From positions 124,001 to 188,000 of the forward strand of contig CAJXDR010000001.1 of the NCBI GenBank assembly GCA_913052345.1: DNA of 64,000 nucleotides. Reading direction: 5' to 3'. Below, one piece after another: positions 16,959 to 25,468 of this stretch; position 1 is the stretch's first letter; the number at the start of each line of letters is the position of its first letter. Under the pieces are notes generated by a model. That model saw nothing but the letters and a program-made list of their open reading frames with translations. It did not search any database and had not been told where the DNA came from. The stretch is from UBA4421 sp002470275 (GTDB lineage Bacteria; Pseudomonadota; Gammaproteobacteria; Pseudomonadales; Azotimanducaceae). Both the position numbers and the translations under genes were made by a program.

Positions 16959-17738
16959 TCAATCCAGGTAGCCGTTCAACCGTAGCGCCTCAATCAGCCC
17001 GGTAAATATCAGGTCTGATACCACATGATCAAAGAGATTCTCACGGTGAAAGAGGCTGGAAAATCCCCCGGTGGCGATGACCAAGGGCGCTTCGTCCTGA
17101 AAAGCCTCATCAGTAATCCGCGTAACCAACTCCCGAACCATGCCTACGTTGCTCCAATACAGCCCACTCTGAATGCTCTCGATGGTGGTTTTACCGATCG
17201 CTGTCCTCGACGGTTTAATTTCCACGGAGGGTAGCTTGGCTGTCTTCGCTTCCAGCGTTTCCATAGCCAGACGCACACCCGGCATGATGTTCCCACCGAG
17301 GAAGGCTCGCTCCTTTGTGATTGCGCAGACCGTGGTTGCAGTTCCGAAGTCGACCACAATTAAATTGCGGTCCGGGAAAAGCTTCACTGCCCCCATGGCG
17401 TCAGCGATGCGATCACTGCCCACTTCCTTCGGGTCCTTGTAGGCGATCTTCAGGCCTGTTTTGAGCCCCGGCCGCATCACCATCGGTTCCAGATTAAAAT
17501 ATTTCTGACAGCAGGCACGTAAAGAATAATTAAGCTCCGGCACCACCGAGGAGATGCCGATCAAATCAATGCCCTCAGGCGCAACGCCATTTTCGCGCAG
17601 AGCCCCGCGTACAAAAACACCGATTTCGTCAGAAGACTCCCGGGCCGTGGACGCGTATCGAAACTGGGTCACCAGTTGCGCTTGGTCAAAAACACCGCAA
17701 AAAATCTGGGTATTGCCCACATCTAGCAAAAGAATCAT
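16959..17738 (-). CDS. coaX: Type III pantothenate kinase
   Basis: 259-residue acetate-and-sugar-kinase-fold enzyme that phosphorylates pantothenate, the first step from pantothenate to CoA. Motifs are LLLDVGNTQIFCGVF at the N-terminus (phosphate loop, D6), GSDRIADAMGA near residue 100 and DFGTATTVCAI near residue 124. This is the CoaX form used by Pseudomonas and relatives, insensitive to CoA feedback in characterised cases, not the CoaA form of enteric bacteria. The start overlaps the panC stop by 4 bases, placing three successive CoA-precursor steps in one operon. Confidence 0.94.
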   Translation of the reverse strand: MILLLDVGNTQIFCGVFDQAQLVTQFRYASTARESSDEIGVFVRGALRENGVAPEGIDLIGISSVVPELNYSLRACCQKYFNLEPMVMRPGLKTGLKIAYKDPKEVGSDRIADAMGAVKLFPDRNLIVVDFGTATTVCAITKERAFLGGNIMPGVRLAMETLEAKTAKLPSVEIKPSRTAIGKTTIESIQSGLYWSNVGMVRELVTRITDEAFQDEAPLVIATGGFSSLFHRENLFDHVVSDLIFTGLIEALRLNGYLD

Positions 17739-18547
17739 CGGCTCTCCCCGCCTGGCATTTCAGATGTATCCACTGAGTCGACGATCACGTTGTCGATAAG
17801 ACGCACCGCGCCGTCGCAGCTTTCCAGGGTCACCGCCGCACAGCGTCGGCCTTCCAGCGTTTGCACGTATCCCACCTGCATATCCGCTGCGGTCAGGGCC
17901 GCCTTCGCGGCTTCATCTGTGCGCGCCTCCCGAAGCAGGCCAGATAAGCGACCGGCTTTCGCTCGTGCATCTGCGTCTAATCTTCGATTTCTTGAGGACA
18001 TGGCGAGGCCATCCTGCTCTCTCACGGTCTCGCAGCCCACAATGGCCGTCTCCATAAAAAAGCTCTCGCACATACCCTTTATCAACCGGTACTGCTGATA
18101 ATCTTTTAGCCCAAAGTAGGCGGTGCTCGGACGCACGAGATTGATCAACTTCATGACCACGGTCAAAACACCATCGAAGTGACCGGGGCGGTCCGCACCA
18201 CAAAGCGCCAGGGATAATTCGCCCTCGGCCACTCGGTACCGATAATCATCTGGGTACAGCTCAGCATGGTCCGGCAGCAAAATAAAATCCACGCCGCACC
18301 TCTGAGCATGGGCGATGTCTTGCTCCAGGCTGCGGGGATAGCGATCTAGGTCGGCCCTGTCATTGAACTGAGTCGCGTTGACAAAAATGGAAAGCACCGT
18401 CGCATCGTTCTCACTAACGCTTCTTTTCAGCAGGGCCAAATGGCCCTCATGCAGCGCACCCATGGTTGGCACAAAGCCTATGCTGCCGCTGAGTGTTGAT
18501 CTGATCGTCCGCCAGCGCTGAAGGCCTTGGATGACCTGGGCATTCAT
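17735..18547 (-). CDS. panC: Pantoate-beta-alanine ligase
   Basis: 270-residue pantothenate synthetase joining pantoate and beta-alanine with ATP. The HIGH-like nucleotidyl-transfer motifs VPTMGALHEGHLALLKRS at residues 27-44 and the KMSKS-like AMSSRNRRLD near residue 175 are intact, with FGLKDYQQ between them. It overlaps panB upstream and coaX downstream by 4 bases each. No panD (aspartate decarboxylase) is present in the window, so beta-alanine must come from a gene elsewhere. Confidence 0.95.
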   Translation of the reverse strand: MNAQVIQGLQRWRTIRSTLSGSIGFVPTMGALHEGHLALLKRSVSENDATVLSIFVNATQFNDRADLDRYPRSLEQDIAHAQRCGVDFILLPDHAELYPDDYRYRVAEGELSLALCGADRPGHFDGVLTVVMKLINLVRPSTAYFGLKDYQQYRLIKGMCESFFMETAIVGCETVREQDGLAMSSRNRRLDADARAKAGRLSGLLREARTDEAAKAALTAADMQVGYVQTLEGRRCAAVTLESCDGAVRLIDNVIVDSVDTSEMPGGESR

Positions 18548-19332
18548 TTATAGACTTCTTCACAGTTTGGAAAGCGCCCAGAGGTGACCTCGGCATGGTA
18601 ACCATTGATCGCACGAGACACTTGGCCCTGGCCGTCCATAAAGTGACGAAGAAAACGCGGCTTGAAGTTCGCCTGCATGCCGAGTAAGTCTTGCAACACC
18701 AACACCTGGCCGTCGGTGTAGCTACCGGCGCCGATGCCGATGGTTGGAATATCCAGCGAAGCGCTTATCTGACGACCCAGGCCTTGGGGTATACATTCCA
18801 GCACCAGGGCGAAGCACCCCACGCTCTGCAGCGCCTGGGCATCTTTATAAATACGCTCGGCATCATCCTGAAGCCGGCCCTGAACCCGATGACCGCCCAG
18901 ACTCTCTACGGATTGGGGCGTCAGACCCAGGTGTCCCATGACCGGAACCCCAGATTCCACAATATATTCCATGGTATTGAGCTGGCCGGCTGCGCCCTCA
19001 ATCTTCACCGCGTTAGCGCCGGCCTGCATCAGCTCTGCCACGCTATCCAACACTTCGTTCTGGGATTTACGAGCAGCGAGGAAGGGCATGTCGCCCACGA
19101 TGAACTTGTCTGGCGCTCCGCGCCTAACCGCCGCAATGTGAGTGGCCATCATGGACACCGTTGCATGCACGGTACTCGGATAACCATGCATGACCATGGC
19201 CAAGCTGTCGCCAACCAACAGCGTATCAACGTCCGTTGCATTGATGATCTGCGCCGACCAGTAGTCGTAACAGGTCACCATGGAGATTTTCTCCTTGGCG
19301 CTTTTGCGGATATGAAAGTCTTGTATCTTCAT
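18544..19332 (-). CDS. panB: 3-methyl-2-oxobutanoate hydroxymethyltransferase
   Basis: 262-residue ketopantoate hydroxymethyltransferase, first step of pantothenate synthesis. Magnesium-binding and active-site segments are MVTCYDYWSAQIINATDVD, LLVGDSLAMVMHGYPST, GDMPFLAARKS, AVKIEGA and VPVMGHLGLTPQ. GGGAGG precedes the ATG. It is the first gene of panB-panC-coaX(-htrA); the 254 bases upstream separate it from a co-directional oxidoreductase gene and should hold the promoter, though no box is convincing. Confidence 0.95.
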   Translation of the reverse strand: MKIQDFHIRKSAKEKISMVTCYDYWSAQIINATDVDTLLVGDSLAMVMHGYPSTVHATVSMMATHIAAVRRGAPDKFIVGDMPFLAARKSQNEVLDSVAELMQAGANAVKIEGAAGQLNTMEYIVESGVPVMGHLGLTPQSVESLGGHRVQGRLQDDAERIYKDAQALQSVGCFALVLECIPQGLGRQISASLDIPTIGIGAGSYTDGQVLVLQDLLGMQANFKPRFLRHFMDGQGQVSRAINGYHAEVTSGRFPNCEEVYK

Positions 19333-19586
19333 GGCAGCCTCCCACTACGGGCGCGCCCCACGAGCCTGGTATCTACCATTACTGCGCACCCCGGTACCTG
19401 TCCTTCGCCGCATGTCTGCGCGGCCTGCCCTCATTGGGCGGATCAAGTCCTTGCGTTAAATGACATTAGATCTGGTGATCTCCCTATGGTCAGCGTCCAC
19501 ATGCCCCCCGCGGATCGCTGCCAGCGGGCAATTTACGCAATCCTCCCTCCAAAGCCAACCCCGGATCGACAAGGCGTTAATGGGCC

Positions 19587-20609
19587 TTATCCAGGCCTAG
19601 GACTGTAACCATTCATGGTGACCACAGCCTTCCCCACCACTTCTCGGCCCTCCAATAGCCGCATCGCGTCCACGGCGTGTTCCAGCGGCATGCAGTGACT
19701 TATCCAAGGGTCGATTTTCCCGGCCTCGGCCAGCGCGTAAAGTTGTCTTTGATTTTCCTCTCCGCGGACGGGATCCCGACGTCCGTATTCCCCTGCTCGG
19801 ACCCCAATCACTGAGATTTGCTTGATCAGTATCAGGTTTACTGGCGCCTGGGGCCAACGACCGCTGGTAAAGCCAATGGTCAGAATGCGGCCGCCCCAGT
19901 TAACGCAGCGCATGCTCTCATCAAAGACATCTCCACCAACGGGATCGTAGATCACATCCGCTCCCTTGCCGCCGGTGAGTTGCTTGACCTGGTCGCGGAA
20001 GCCTCCCAGCCTCCCATCGGGTAACGCGTAGTTGATCACGTGGTCTGCACCTCGGGCGCTCACCACGGCGAGTTTATCGTCTCGGCCCCCGGTGGCGATC
20101 ACCTTGGCACCCCACAGCTTGCCCAGGTCCACGGCCGCCATGCCGACGCCACCAGTGGCCCCATGTACCAGCAGGGTCTCTCCCGACTCCAGCGCACCGC
20201 GCCGATGGAGCGCCACATAGGCAGTTAGGTACGCCGTTTGAAAGGAGGCCGCCTTGGCATAGCTCATTCCCTTGGGCATTGGCCTGGCCTGTTCCACGTT
20301 GACCACCACGGATTCGGCGAAGCCACCATGACGGATACCCAACACCACTGCGTCCCCCTCGCGGAAGCCGTCAACGCCGCTGCCGCAGGCCTCTATGTCT
20401 CCAGCCGCCTCTCCCCCAGGCGAAAAAGGAAGCGCCGGCTTATGCTGATACTTGCCCTGTATCATCAGGAGGTCCGGAAAATTCACGGCACAAGCCTTCA
20501 GCCGCACGCGAATTTGGCCCGGCCCGGGATCCGGCACCTGAACGGTTTCCAGTTTTACAGACCCAATATCATCAGACAACGCACGACAAATGACCGCCCG
20601 GGCCTGCAT
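19587..20609 (-). CDS. Quinone oxidoreductase-like MDR (zinc-free)
   Basis: 340-residue medium-chain reductase of the NADPH:quinone oxidoreductase (Qor) group. It has the GroES-like N-terminal domain (AVNFPDLLMIQGKYQHKPALPF) and the nucleotide motif LVHGATGGVGMAAVDLGKLWGA near residue 145, without zinc-binding cysteines. The last gene of the apparent six-gene operon with CoxM, CoxS and CoxG; its ATG overlaps the CoxM stop by one base (TAATG) and GGAGG precedes it. Close relatives are often annotated as reductases of unsaturated acyl or carbonyl compounds. The substrate is unknown. Confidence 0.85.
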   Translation of the reverse strand: MQARAVICRALSDDIGSVKLETVQVPDPGPGQIRVRLKACAVNFPDLLMIQGKYQHKPALPFSPGGEAAGDIEACGSGVDGFREGDAVVLGIRHGGFAESVVVNVEQARPMPKGMSYAKAASFQTAYLTAYVALHRRGALESGETLLVHGATGGVGMAAVDLGKLWGAKVIATGGRDDKLAVVSARGADHVINYALPDGRLGGFRDQVKQLTGGKGADVIYDPVGGDVFDESMRCVNWGGRILTIGFTSGRWPQAPVNLILIKQISVIGVRAGEYGRRDPVRGEENQRQLYALAEAGKIDPWISHCMPLEHAVDAMRLLEGREVVGKAVVTMNGYSPRPG

Positions 20610-21412
20610 TAGGGCGCCTCCAAAAGCCGGCTCACCGCACGCTGAACCATTATTTTCACCAGGTGCGCCCGATAGGCTGCCGAGGCATGGATATCACTGA
20701 TAAAGCCAGCGTCCGGCACCGTAACAGCCTCAATAGCCGACGGCTCAAGCTGCTGAGACAACAGCTGCTCGATGTATTTGGCCCGAAAGGCACAGGGTCC
20801 GGCACCGGTAATGCCGACGCGGACCTCATCACCATAGTCCGCGACCAAGGCGCCAACGACCGCGTAGCCGGAAGCAGGGTGGCGAAACTTGGCGTAGCTG
20901 GCGCGCTCAGGAATAGCAAACTCCACGGCCTTGATGACCTCGCCGGGGGTCAGTGCCGTTTCAAATAAATCCAGGAAGAACTCACTCGCCGCAATGCTGC
21001 GTTGGTGGGTAATGACGCGGGTGCCCAGCGCCACCACCGCAGCGGGATAATCCCCTGCAGGATCAGCGTTTGCGATAGCGCCTCCTAGAGTGCCGCGATT
21101 GCGGACCTGGTTATCTCCGATGCTGGCCGCCAGCTCACCGAGTACGGGTAGCCGATCTTGAATCTGGGCATCTTCTACAACCTCGTTGTGCCGGTTCATC
21201 GCCCCCAGCGTCAGGGTTTTTTCGCCCCACGCCACCCCCCGCAGTTCGCCCACCGCGGAGAGGTCAATTAGATCTGTGGGCGCAGCGAGTCGTTGCTTCA
21301 TGGACGGAATCAGCGTCATGCCTCCGCCCACGTAAATGGGATCATCTGCCTTACGAAACAGCCTGAGTGCAGCCTTGATGTTCTTGGGCCTATGGTATTC
21401 AAAAGAGTACAT
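20609..21412 (-). CDS. Xanthine dehydrogenase-family FAD-binding subunit (CoxM-like)
   Basis: 267-residue medium subunit of molybdenum hydroxylases (carbon-monoxide dehydrogenase/xanthine oxidase family). FAD-binding loops are seen as YVGGGMTLIPSMKQR near residue 27 and NRGTLGGAIANADPAGDYP near residues 103-121. It would shuttle electrons from the iron-sulphur subunit to the acceptor. It lies 2 bases after coxS. The molybdopterin-binding large subunit with which it must work is not in this operon. Confidence 0.88.
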   Translation of the reverse strand: MYSFEYHRPKNIKAALRLFRKADDPIYVGGGMTLIPSMKQRLAAPTDLIDLSAVGELRGVAWGEKTLTLGAMNRHNEVVEDAQIQDRLPVLGELAASIGDNQVRNRGTLGGAIANADPAGDYPAAVVALGTRVITHQRSIAASEFFLDLFETALTPGEVIKAVEFAIPERASYAKFRHPASGYAVVGALVADYGDEVRVGITGAGPCAFRAKYIEQLLSQQLEPSAIEAVTVPDAGFISDIHASAAYRAHLVKIMVQRAVSRLLEAP

Positions 21413-21414
21413 AG

Positions 21415-21948
21415 CTAACGGCTGTCTTCCCGTAAAGAGGCGGTCTCTTGCAATGCTTCCTCGCGGGCAGCCGCATCAACACTTTCTATCATCTTAGGTC
21501 CTGCGGCCTGGGCAATGGCGCGAATGATGTTGTGGTAGCCCGTACAGCGACAAAGATTCCCTTCAATACCGCGCCGAATCTCGGCGGAATCCAAGCGCTC
21601 TGAGTGCTCGACCAAATCAATGGCCTGCATGATCATCCCGGGCGTGCAAAACCCGCATTGCAGCCCGTGGCAGTCGCGAAATGCCTCTTGCATTGGATGC
21701 AGTGAGGTTTCCGTTCCAATGCCTTCGATGGTTAGGATATTGGTCTCATCTGCCTGAACCGCGAGGAGCGAACAGGCCTTTATCGCTCGGCCATTCATGT
21801 GCACCGTGCAGGCGCCACACTGAGAGGTATCGCATCCAACACGCGTTCCCGTGAGCCCAAGATCTTCGCGAAGAACGGTGACCAGCAGGCTGTTTGCCTT
21901 CACCTTTAGCACGTACTGTCTACCGTTCACCTGCAGTTTAATTTTCAT
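21415..21948 (-). CDS. Xanthine dehydrogenase-family 2Fe-2S subunit (CoxS-like)
   Basis: 177-residue small subunit carrying two [2Fe-2S] clusters. The plant-type cluster cysteines are at 39, 44, 47 and 59 (VGCDTSQCGAC then AC) and the second cluster cysteines at 98, 101, 133 and 135 (QCGFC and NLCRC). All eight are present, so the protein should be functional. Position between coxG and coxM fits the usual accessory order. The partner large subunit must be encoded elsewhere, or these subunits serve another enzyme. Confidence 0.92.
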   Translation of the reverse strand: MKIKLQVNGRQYVLKVKANSLLVTVLREDLGLTGTRVGCDTSQCGACTVHMNGRAIKACSLLAVQADETNILTIEGIGTETSLHPMQEAFRDCHGLQCGFCTPGMIMQAIDLVEHSERLDSAEIRRGIEGNLCRCTGYHNIIRAIAQAAGPKMIESVDAAAREEALQETASLREDSR

Positions 21949-21973
21949 CTACGGACGCTCTCGCATCACCAAG

Positions 21974-22531
21974 CTAAAAGGCCAGAATCATGGCGGCAAT
22001 GAGCACCGTGAAGGCAATACCCCAAATAAGGAGCTGGCCGTCCTCCGCCCTCTCTGTAGAGGATGCGGTTTCGCTAACCCCCTGGGAACTGATGGCCAGA
22101 CTCAGTCGCTTAAAAAAGTCATCCGCCATTCTCGTCGCCGCAGCATCGATTAAACGGCCGCCAAGCTGAGCAAGTTTTCCACCCACCGTGGCACTCATCT
22201 CATAACTCAGTCGGGTACCCGCCTGCCCATCAAGCTCAATGGGATGGAGTTGGACTTTCGCCTCGCCGTCCGCCACGCCGGCGCTTCCCCTAACCTTGCC
22301 GCGCAGGGTGTAGTGCCTCGGTGGGTCTAGGTCGTCCAGCGTAAGAACGGCTTCAAGAAGAGTGTTGACCGGGCCAAGCTTGGCACGCAGCGCAACGCGA
22401 ACATTCGCCTCGTCAATCCGCTCAATAGATTCGCAACCTGGGATACAGGCCGCCAAAACCTGCAGATCGTTTAGCGCCGCCCAAACGCTGTCGACTTCGC
22501 CCCCGAGTTCATATTGTCCCTGCTGCTGCAT
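21974..22531 (-). CDS. SRPBCC family protein, CoxG-like, membrane-anchored
   Basis: 185-residue protein of the carbon monoxide dehydrogenase subunit G (CoxG) family. The SRPBCC fold spans roughly residues 1-145, starting with MQQQGQYELGGEVDSVWAALND and containing CIPGCESIERID. A C-terminal hydrophobic helix, LLIWGIAFTVLIAAMILAF, should anchor it in the inner membrane, as described for CoxG proteins that recruit the dehydrogenase to the membrane. It is 25 bases upstream of coxS and 33 bases downstream of the MFS gene. Confidence 0.88.
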   Translation of the reverse strand: MQQQGQYELGGEVDSVWAALNDLQVLAACIPGCESIERIDEANVRVALRAKLGPVNTLLEAVLTLDDLDPPRHYTLRGKVRGSAGVADGEAKVQLHPIELDGQAGTRLSYEMSATVGGKLAQLGGRLIDAAATRMADDFFKRLSLAISSQGVSETASSTERAEDGQLLIWGIAFTVLIAAMILAF

Positions 22532-22564
22532 AAGCCTGACCGTTTTTTTGTTTTTCTTATCGGT

Positions 22565-24175
22565 TCAAATAGGTTCGCCGTAGGATCTTGCTCGGTCCAG
22601 GCGACTCGCCTCATCCGCCGGAAGATAGCGACAGGCGAGGGACAATGTGATCACGCTGAGCGCAAAGATTGCAAGCCCCCAGGCCATGGCACCCTGCAAC
22701 GCAACATCGCTCTCCACACCAGCCGCAACGTACAGGTCACTGAACTGGCCGATTAGGAAGGGGCCTAAGGCCAGTCCCAAAAAGGTGTTCATTAGCAGGT
22801 ACCAAGCAGACGCCGTTGCACGCATCCGGGGCATCACCAAATCATTGACCGTGCTGGCCGCGCATCCAATCCAGGCTGGCGACACGACACTGAATAAGAA
22901 GCTATAAATATAGGCCATCATCACACTCTCCGTGTAAAGAAAGGCAAGCGCCAAGGGCACCGCCATAACGGGTATAGCAAGACCCACAAAGAGACGCGCG
23001 TTGACGGACCGCTCCTTAAAGTGATCGGATATCACACCGCCCAGCACGATGCCTAAAAAACCACCGACAGCCGCCCCTAACCCCAGGTAGAGGCCTGCAT
23101 CGGCAATAGATTCGCCATGAAAGCGTTGCATGAAGGGTGGCGACCAGAAGCCAATGCCGTAGGTGACAAAGGAAATAGCAGGAAAGCCAATGGTCGCCAG
23201 GACGAAGGCCCTGGAGCGAAACATCATGCCAAAGCACGCCGGATCCGTGAGCTTCTGGAAGTGAATCCAGGTTACCGCAATATATACGCCTATCCCGAGG
23301 GCGATCCATTGCACCAAGGTGGGCATCACCAAATACAGCACATAGAACACCAGGCTCACTAAGCTGGCCGCCAGCAGGTTCCAAACCACTGCTCTCCATC
23401 CTCCCGAGGCGTAGAGATTTACCAGAGAGAACCCTGGCAGGACACTCATAAAGGAGCGGCCGGTTTCCGCAAAGGGTCTGGGGTGCGTCTTCGCCACAAG
23501 ACCTTCACTGATGCCTCGGATAGGCTCTCTAAGGGTCCACACCCAGATGGCCATCAGAATCCCGGGTATCCCCACGGTCAGAAAGGCCGCCTGCCAGGCC
23601 CGCAACCCCAAGGGGGCTAAATCCGGGTCCGGATACCAGCCATGCCAAGCTTGCACCACGGATCCGCCAAGAAAGAGGCCAATCCCCGCTCCAAGATAAA
23701 TCCCGCTGGAATAGATGGCGAGCACCGTTGCTCGCACCTTAGGATTGAAATAGTCCGAGAGCATGGAAAACGCCGCCGGCGTCGCGCTGGCCTCACCGAT
23801 GCCCACGCCGAAACGACAGATGGCTAGCTGAAAGAAATTTTGAGCAAAGCCGGATAGGGCGGTCATCAAGCTCCAAAATGACAACCCCACCGCGATAAGT
23901 TGCTTTCTATTCCAAAGATCCGCCAATCGGCCCAGTGGAATACCGAATACTGCGTAAAAAATGGCGAATGCCGTGCCATACAAAAAGCCAATCTCAGCAT
24001 CACCAATACCCAGATCTGCCTTAATTTCTTCTGCCAGAATAGAGAGAATTTGCCGATCAACGAAATTAAAAATATAGACGATGATCAACACCACCAAAAC
24101 GTACTTGGCGTAAGCCGGTGAGGGTACCTGGTGCGTCTCGCTCTGCTGGTCCGCTAACTCTTTTGAATCAGACAT
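22565..24175 (-). CDS. MFS transporter
   Basis: 536-residue major facilitator with about 12 membrane helices and a longer-than-usual central loop. The N-terminal part reads VDRQILSILAEEIKADLGIGDAEIGFLYGT, followed by the motif-A loop GIPLGRLADLWNRKQLIAVG, typical of the spinster-like/ACS-type group that exports or imports organic acids and lipids. Its ATG overlaps the nitroreductase stop by 8 bases. Position in the CoxGSM operon suggests it handles the substrate or product of that pathway; this is inference. A related MFS gene of the same group lies at 59954-61240. Confidence 0.82.
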   Translation of the reverse strand: MSDSKELADQQSETHQVPSPAYAKYVLVVLIIVYIFNFVDRQILSILAEEIKADLGIGDAEIGFLYGTAFAIFYAVFGIPLGRLADLWNRKQLIAVGLSFWSLMTALSGFAQNFFQLAICRFGVGIGEASATPAAFSMLSDYFNPKVRATVLAIYSSGIYLGAGIGLFLGGSVVQAWHGWYPDPDLAPLGLRAWQAAFLTVGIPGILMAIWVWTLREPIRGISEGLVAKTHPRPFAETGRSFMSVLPGFSLVNLYASGGWRAVVWNLLAASLVSLVFYVLYLVMPTLVQWIALGIGVYIAVTWIHFQKLTDPACFGMMFRSRAFVLATIGFPAISFVTYGIGFWSPPFMQRFHGESIADAGLYLGLGAAVGGFLGIVLGGVISDHFKERSVNARLFVGLAIPVMAVPLALAFLYTESVMMAYIYSFLFSVVSPAWIGCAASTVNDLVMPRMRATASAWYLLMNTFLGLALGPFLIGQFSDLYVAAGVESDVALQGAMAWGLAIFALSVITLSLACRYLPADEASRLDRARSYGEPI

Positions 24176-24833
24176 CTAAGGGCTCCCCATTCCAGTGTTC
24201 CTTGAAGGTGAAATCCGCCACCGGTCGACGGCGCAGCTTAGTCAGCTGTTTCACCGGATAACCCAAGGGCAGCATGGCCGCAAAGGCCATTTGGTCAGGT
24301 ACGCCAAATAGCGAATTGACGCCTAACCCGGATGCCCCAGCCCAGGTGGTCAGCGTACCGCCGAGGCCCTCATGACGCGCACTGAGCAAAATATTCCAAA
24401 CAAAGGGATAAATCGAAGCTCCGGAGATCACCCCCGGACGCTGCAAATGTCTGTCAAAGCTGGCTACCACCGCCATATCCACGAAGGTCAGGAGCAAGAC
24501 GGGGGCATTCACCAAATTTTCCAGCATTTGTTGGGGCACCGAGGCGCTATCCATCTCCTGCTGAGACAGTCTGGTGGGATTAACGCTATTGAAGGGTGCC
24601 TCACCTGCACTCGCCTGAGCGACGTAGTGACGCATGGTTGGAGCAATCAGCTCTGCCAACTGCGCCCGACGCTCTGCGCTGCGAACAACTAATACCCGCC
24701 ATCCCTGACGGTTTCCCCCGCTCGGCGCGAAGCGGGCATTATCCAGAATGCGAGACAGCACCCCGTCAGTTACCGGCTCGTCTGTGAAATCCCGGGCGGC
24801 GAACGTTGTCCGCATCACCTCATAAAGCTCCAT
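24168..24833 (-). CDS. Nitroreductase family protein
   Basis: 221-residue FMN-dependent nitroreductase-fold enzyme. Signatures are the N-terminal MRTTFAARDFTDEPV segment, ILDNARFAPSGGNRQGWRVLVV and the C-terminal FAAMLPLGYPVKQLTKLRRRPV. A GAGGGGGG ribosome-binding site fixes the start at MELYEV; a six-codon upstream start was rejected. It is the first gene of the operon leading to MFS, CoxG, CoxS, CoxM and the MDR protein, and is divergent from rluE, so its promoter lies in the 71 bases between them. Confidence 0.86.
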   Translation of the reverse strand: MELYEVMRTTFAARDFTDEPVTDGVLSRILDNARFAPSGGNRQGWRVLVVRSAERRAQLAELIAPTMRHYVAQASAGEAPFNSVNPTRLSQQEMDSASVPQQMLENLVNAPVLLLTFVDMAVVASFDRHLQRPGVISGASIYPFVWNILLSARHEGLGGTLTTWAGASGLGVNSLFGVPDQMAFAAMLPLGYPVKQLTKLRRRPVADFTFKEHWNGEPLDV

Positions 24834-24904
24834 ATGCCCCCCTCGATCCAACTGCCCAGATACGGCCTCGAGACCAAGACCGCTTTCTATCCTATGATGG
24901 TTAT

Positions 24905-25441
24905 ATGCCCACCACCATCTTATTCAACAAACCTTACGATGTACTGTGCCAGTTCTCAGATACAGACGGCCGGCGTTGTCTTGCTGACTATATCGATCTC
25001 CCTGACGTTTATCCGGCAGGCCGCCTGGACCGAGACAGCGAGGGTCTTGTGGTTCTGACCGATGACGGCCCTACCCAGCACAAAATCGCACATCCTGAGC
25101 AACGCATGACAAAAACGTACTGGGCCCAGGTTGAGGGCACGCCCGGCAACCGGGAGCTTGCACCGCTCTCAGAGGGCATGGTGCTAAAGGATGGACCCAC
25201 GCGGCCGGCCACATGGCAGATCGGAGAAGGCCATATTCCCCTTTGGGATCGAGACCCCCCGGTTCGAGAGCGCCGGTTCATCCCCACAAGCTGGCTTATT
25301 CTAACGATCAGCGAGGGCCGCAACCGGCAGGTAAGGCGCATGTGTGCTGCCCTGGGGTTTCCCGTTCTGCGCCTAATACGCTATCGCGTCGGGTCTTGGA
25401 CTCTGGATGGCTTGAAGCCCGGGGAGTGGCGTCATAGCTAG
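24905..25441 (+). CDS. rluE: 23S rRNA pseudouridine synthase E
   Basis: 178-residue RluE/RsuA-family pseudouridine synthase that modifies U2457 of 23S rRNA in E. coli. The family motifs ILFNKPYDVLCQFSD, AGRLDRDSEGLVVLT (catalytic aspartate in GRLDRD) and EGRNRQVRRMCAALGFPVLRLIR are clear. It has no N-terminal S4 domain, as expected for RluE. The start was placed at MPTTILFNKP to match family N-termini; no strong ribosome-binding site is seen. It converges with pntB. Confidence 0.93.
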   Translation: MPTTILFNKPYDVLCQFSDTDGRRCLADYIDLPDVYPAGRLDRDSEGLVVLTDDGPTQHKIAHPEQRMTKTYWAQVEGTPGNRELAPLSEGMVLKDGPTRPATWQIGEGHIPLWDRDPPVRERRFIPTSWLILTISEGRNRQVRRMCAALGFPVLRLIRYRVGSWTLDGLKPGEWRHS

Positions 25442-25461
25442 CGCTGGCTAGCCATAACGCC
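25428..25461. terminator. Possible bidirectional terminator between rluE and pntB
   Basis: GGCGT at 25428-25432 pairs with ACGCC at 25457-25461, and an inner GCTAGC pairs with a second GCTAGC, with a few mismatches between the two helices. It lies at the rluE stop and before the pntB stop. There is no T-run, so this is a candidate only. Confidence 0.35.
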
Positions 25462-25468
25462 GGATGGA

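Noticed and set aside
18691..19608. 305-codon open frame on the plus strand opposite panB
   Set aside because: It is antisense to the clear panB gene, has no family resemblance and no ribosome-binding site; GC-rich coding DNA produces such frames.
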